Origin: Pyxidicoccus fallax
GTDB lineage: Bacteria; Myxococcota; Myxococcia; Myxococcales; Myxococcaceae
Direction: 5' to 3'
Assembly: GCF_012933655.1 (NCBI RefSeq)
Contig: NZ_JABBJJ010000126.1
Span: 1-32,144 of the forward strand
Length of the DNA stretch: 32,144 bases
Below the pieces are notes generated by a model. That model did not search any database, was not told the origin of the DNA, and was given only the letters and a program-made list of their open reading frames with translations. The position numbers and the translations under genes are program-made. Positions 30,052 through 32,144 of this stretch are shown here, in pieces (the stretch's first letter is position 1; each line of letters opens with the position of its first letter).

Positions 30052-31298
30052 GGCCGGCCTCCCAGGAGGCTCACCGAGTCCGGGAAGAGGCCCACCCGCA
30101 CCGTGCCCACCACCACGCCCTCCATCAGGTCCACCGCGTGCAGCGTGCCCGGGCCCGTGTGGTCTCCCTCGCAGACGACGAGCCCGTACCGCTCGTCGGG
30201 CGTCAGCGTCACCTGGTGCGCGTTGACGCAGCCGGCGGACGCCAGGTCCACCTCGCTCCGCACGGTGCCGGTGGCCGGGTCGATGACCGCGAGCGCGTCC
30301 GCGAGCTGATACGGCATGTAGAGCGTGCGCCCGTCCGCCGTGAAGGCCCCGAACATGGGCGGGCCGCGCAGCCCCTGCACGGTGCGCAGCGGGTCCATGG
30401 CCCGCGTGGTGGGGTCGAGCACCTGCACCTGCCGGCTGGCCATGGAGCTGACCCAGGCCTCGCCCGTGGTGGGCGACACGGTGAGCGCGTAGGGCTCGTG
30501 GCGGGGACTCACGGCCGTGCCCGCGCCGGCCGCGACCTTCACCCGCTGCACCGCGGGCGGAGTCGCGGTGAGGTCCACGATGGCCACCTCGTCCGACCAG
30601 CAGGCGACGTACGCCGTGCGCTCGTCCGCGGACAGGCGCACCGCGTGCGGCGCGGGGCACACGGGCACCATGGCCTTCCGGGTCATCGTCGCCGCGTCGA
30701 TGATGGCCAGCCGCGCGTCCATCTTCCGCTCGTCGGTGACGCCCTGCCGCGCCAGCTCGGAAATCTTCAGCGTGTCGAAGTGCGTCTGGTACAGCGTGCG
30801 CCCGTCCGCGCTGACGATGACGTCGCCCGGGTTGGGGTCCACGCGCACCGAGCCCACCAGCCGGTTGGTCCGCGCGTCCAGCTTGAGGCAGTACCCGTCA
30901 TCCGCGCCCGTGCCGTGCGAGCCGTGCGGCCCCGAGCCGCCTCCCGGCACGTAGTTGGAGATGCCCACGTAATAGAAGTCACCCGTGGGGGAGACGGCCG
31001 TGTGGTGCGGCCCCTCCAGCTCCACGGGGTTGAGCCCCACCGGCACGCGGGCCAGCTCCTTGAAGCCGGGCGTGCCCACGGTGTCCAGCTCGATGAGGCT
31101 GAGCGTGTCGTCCAGGCTGTTGGTGATGAGGATGCGCCCGCCGGGCCCGGGCGGTGGAACGACGGTTCCTTCCACCCACGGGTCCGGGTGCGCGTACTCC
31201 AGCTCCTCCGGCGGCGTCACGCCGTCCACCTTCGCGCCGTCGCTACACGCGGCCAGCGCCAGCGCGAGCGCGGGCATCCAGGCTCGCGCCCTGCTCAT
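30048..31298 (-). CDS. YncE-like beta-propeller lipoprotein
   Basis: A 416-residue lipoprotein (signal ending LALAAC, Cys18) that is a seven-bladed YVTN/YncE-type beta-propeller. Repeated blade patterns are visible: ILITNSLDDTLSLIELDT, HHTAVSPTGDFYYVG, DVIVSADGRTLYQTHFD, AVRLSADERTAYVACW, ALTVSPTTGEAWVSSM and QVTLTPDERYGLVVCEGD. A His/Gly-rich loop follows NYVPGG (about 111-125). Such propellers bind ligands or partners and often sit beside cytochromes. ATG 31298 overlaps the upstream stop (ATGA) and the stop overlaps the cytochrome start (GTGA), so it is the middle of a coupled operon. Confidence 0.85.
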   Translation of the reverse strand: MSRARAWMPALALALAACSDGAKVDGVTPPEELEYAHPDPWVEGTVVPPPGPGGRILITNSLDDTLSLIELDTVGTPGFKELARVPVGLNPVELEGPHHTAVSPTGDFYYVGISNYVPGGGSGPHGSHGTGADDGYCLKLDARTNRLVGSVRVDPNPGDVIVSADGRTLYQTHFDTLKISELARQGVTDERKMDARLAIIDAATMTRKAMVPVCPAPHAVRLSADERTAYVACWSDEVAIVDLTATPPAVQRVKVAAGAGTAVSPRHEPYALTVSPTTGEAWVSSMASRQVQVLDPTTRAMDPLRTVQGLRGPPMFGAFTADGRTLYMPYQLADALAVIDPATGTVRSEVDLASAGCVNAHQVTLTPDERYGLVVCEGDHTGPGTLHAVDLMEGVVVGTVRVGLFPDSVSLLGGRP

Positions 31299-31942
31299 CG
31301 CGCGCCCACCACGCGGATGGTGCGCGGCGCCTCCAGGCGGAACGGGCCCTCCGTGAGCTTGTTCTGCAGGAGGTACGCGCTCGTCACCTGGACGGTCAGG
31401 TCCTGGTCCACGGAGCCGCGCAGCGTGTCCCAGGTGGCCGCGTCGAGCCGCCACTCCAGGTTGGAGGTGAGCATCTCCACCGGGCACTGCCGGCCCGGCA
31501 CCGTCACCTGCACCCAGTAGATGTCACCGGTGAAGGGCGGCAGGTGCGCCTCGGCCGAGGGCAGCACGAGGTTGCCCAGCCACGCCAGCACCGAGCGCCG
31601 TTCCTCGCGCGGGCGCGCCGGATGCGAGGGCGTCACCGAGCCGGGACCCGGGCCCGGCACCACCGAGGCCAGTGGCGACGTCCACCGCCACGTGGGCGGC
31701 GCGTCGGTGGAGGAGTACGTCTGCCCGGCGGTGGGCGACTCCAGTGTCACCGAGTCCGAGCCGGCCGTGGCCAGCCCCTTCGCGTCCACCAGCGTGCGCC
31801 ATGCCTCGTCGGTGGCGTCGCCGCCATAGAGCGGCTCGCCGCACGCGTCGGCCTTGTTCTCATCGCCGTCGCAGGCGGGGGCCAGGGCCAGCAGCGCGGC
31901 CGCGCAGGAGGTCCACAGGAGCTTTCCAGTGATGGTTTTCAT
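31295..31942 (-). CDS. Lipoprotein upstream of the propeller and cytochrome
   Basis: A 215-residue lipoprotein (signal ending LAPAC, Cys24). It has a cysteine-bearing N-terminal segment (NKADACGEPLYGGD), a beta-sandwich-like middle (VTLESPTAGQTYSSTDAPPTWRW) and a C-terminal segment IYWVQVTVPGRQCPVEMLTSNLEW. I do not recognise the family; the beginning resembles extracellular Ig-like folds. ATG 31942 follows the MYXO-CTERM gene's stop by 19 bp, and the last base pairs overlap the next gene (ATGA). Probably a partner of the propeller and cytochrome at the cell surface. Confidence 0.8.
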   Translation of the reverse strand: MKTITGKLLWTSCAAALLALAPACDGDENKADACGEPLYGGDATDEAWRTLVDAKGLATAGSDSVTLESPTAGQTYSSTDAPPTWRWTSPLASVVPGPGPGSVTPSHPARPREERRSVLAWLGNLVLPSAEAHLPPFTGDIYWVQVTVPGRQCPVEMLTSNLEWRLDAATWDTLRGSVDQDLTVQVTSAYLLQNKLTEGPFRLEAPRTIRVVGAR

Positions 31943-31961
31943 GAGGGGCCTCTACCAGTTG

Positions 31962-32144
31962 TCAGTGGGAGCGCCGCCGGCCACGGCGCCTCGTGAGGAG
32001 GGTGGACAGAAGCATCACGGCCACCGCCGCATTCCCGGGTGCGGCGGCGCAGCCGTCGGATTTCGGAGGCGGGGTCGGCGTGCCCGCGTCGGGAGGAGTG
32101 CCCGCGTCGGCCGGCGTGCCCGCGTCCGGGGGAGGAGGCGGGGG
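31962..32144 (-). CDS. C-terminal part of a MYXO-CTERM surface protein (cut by window edge)
   Basis: Only the last 60 residues are in the window. They hold a proline-rich linker with three DAGTP repeats and then a sorting tail: DGCAAAPG with the conserved Cys (about 32), a hydrophobic span AVAVMLLSTLL, and an Arg-rich end RRRGRRRSH. This matches the MYXO-CTERM pattern, which targets proteins to the myxobacterial outer surface after processing near the Cys. The remaining protein, and so its activity, lies beyond the right edge. Its stop is 19 bp before the next gene, so it heads or joins the coupled operon. Confidence 0.85.
   Translation of the reverse strand, partial: PPPPPPDAGTPADAGTPPDAGTPTPPPKSDGCAAAPGNAAVAVMLLSTLLTRRRGRRRSH

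Overview
The window is about 32 kb of very GC-rich DNA with strongly G/C-ending codons, and almost every gene has long open antisense frames. The gene content points to a myxobacterium, most likely Myxococcaceae. The clearest marker is a MYXO-CTERM-type C-terminal sorting tail (Gly-Cys, short hydrophobic span, Arg-rich end) at the right edge. Supporting marks are many lipoproteins, a GAF/PAS histidine kinase with an RsbR-like N-terminus, and an Rpn/DUF4351-like gene with a paralogue. No tRNA, rRNA, CRISPR array, integrase or insertion sequence was seen.

Layout, left to right. 1-8.2 kb: a YebC/PmpR-family protein, a 1,496-residue secreted GH3 glycosidase with three discoidin-like domains, MsrA, and a secreted M20 dipeptidase. 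8.2-13.1 kb: a soluble sensor histidine kinase, then an ornithine cyclodeaminase-family gene overlapping a UMF1-type MFS transporter gene, and a small DUF2171-like gene whose ribosome binding site abuts a GC hairpin. 13.3-19.1 kb: an Rpn-like PD-(D/E)XK gene, an unknown gene, a divergent C-terminal-only Rpn paralogue, and a SWIM/SNF2 pair in one operon. 19.5-25.6 kb: a GH15 hydrolase, a small membrane protein, a lipoprotein, an NmrA-like oxidoreductase, a basic histone-H1-like protein divergent from a coiled-coil protein, and a DUF2203 protein. 25.8-29.3 kb: a SprT-like protein lacking the catalytic Glu, a Tat-exported PhoX/DUF839-type protein, a short region with two copies of a palindromic repeat and a possible truncated gene, and a short endonuclease V. 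29.3-32.1 kb: a tightly coupled operon (MYXO-CTERM protein, lipoprotein, beta-propeller lipoprotein, diheme c-type cytochrome lipoprotein) closed by a hairpin terminator.

The most interesting parts are three. First, the Rpn pair: the short paralogue begins its homology at the residue where the long gene carries an internal GTG with a well-placed Shine-Dalgarno, which recalls the known arrangement in E. coli where a C-terminal short Rpn product restrains the full-length nuclease. Second, the coupled cytochrome/beta-propeller/MYXO-CTERM operon looks like an uncharacterised extracytoplasmic redox module. Third, the SprT-like protein has HAMLH in place of HExxH and a recent 75-bp minisatellite in its N-terminal half.
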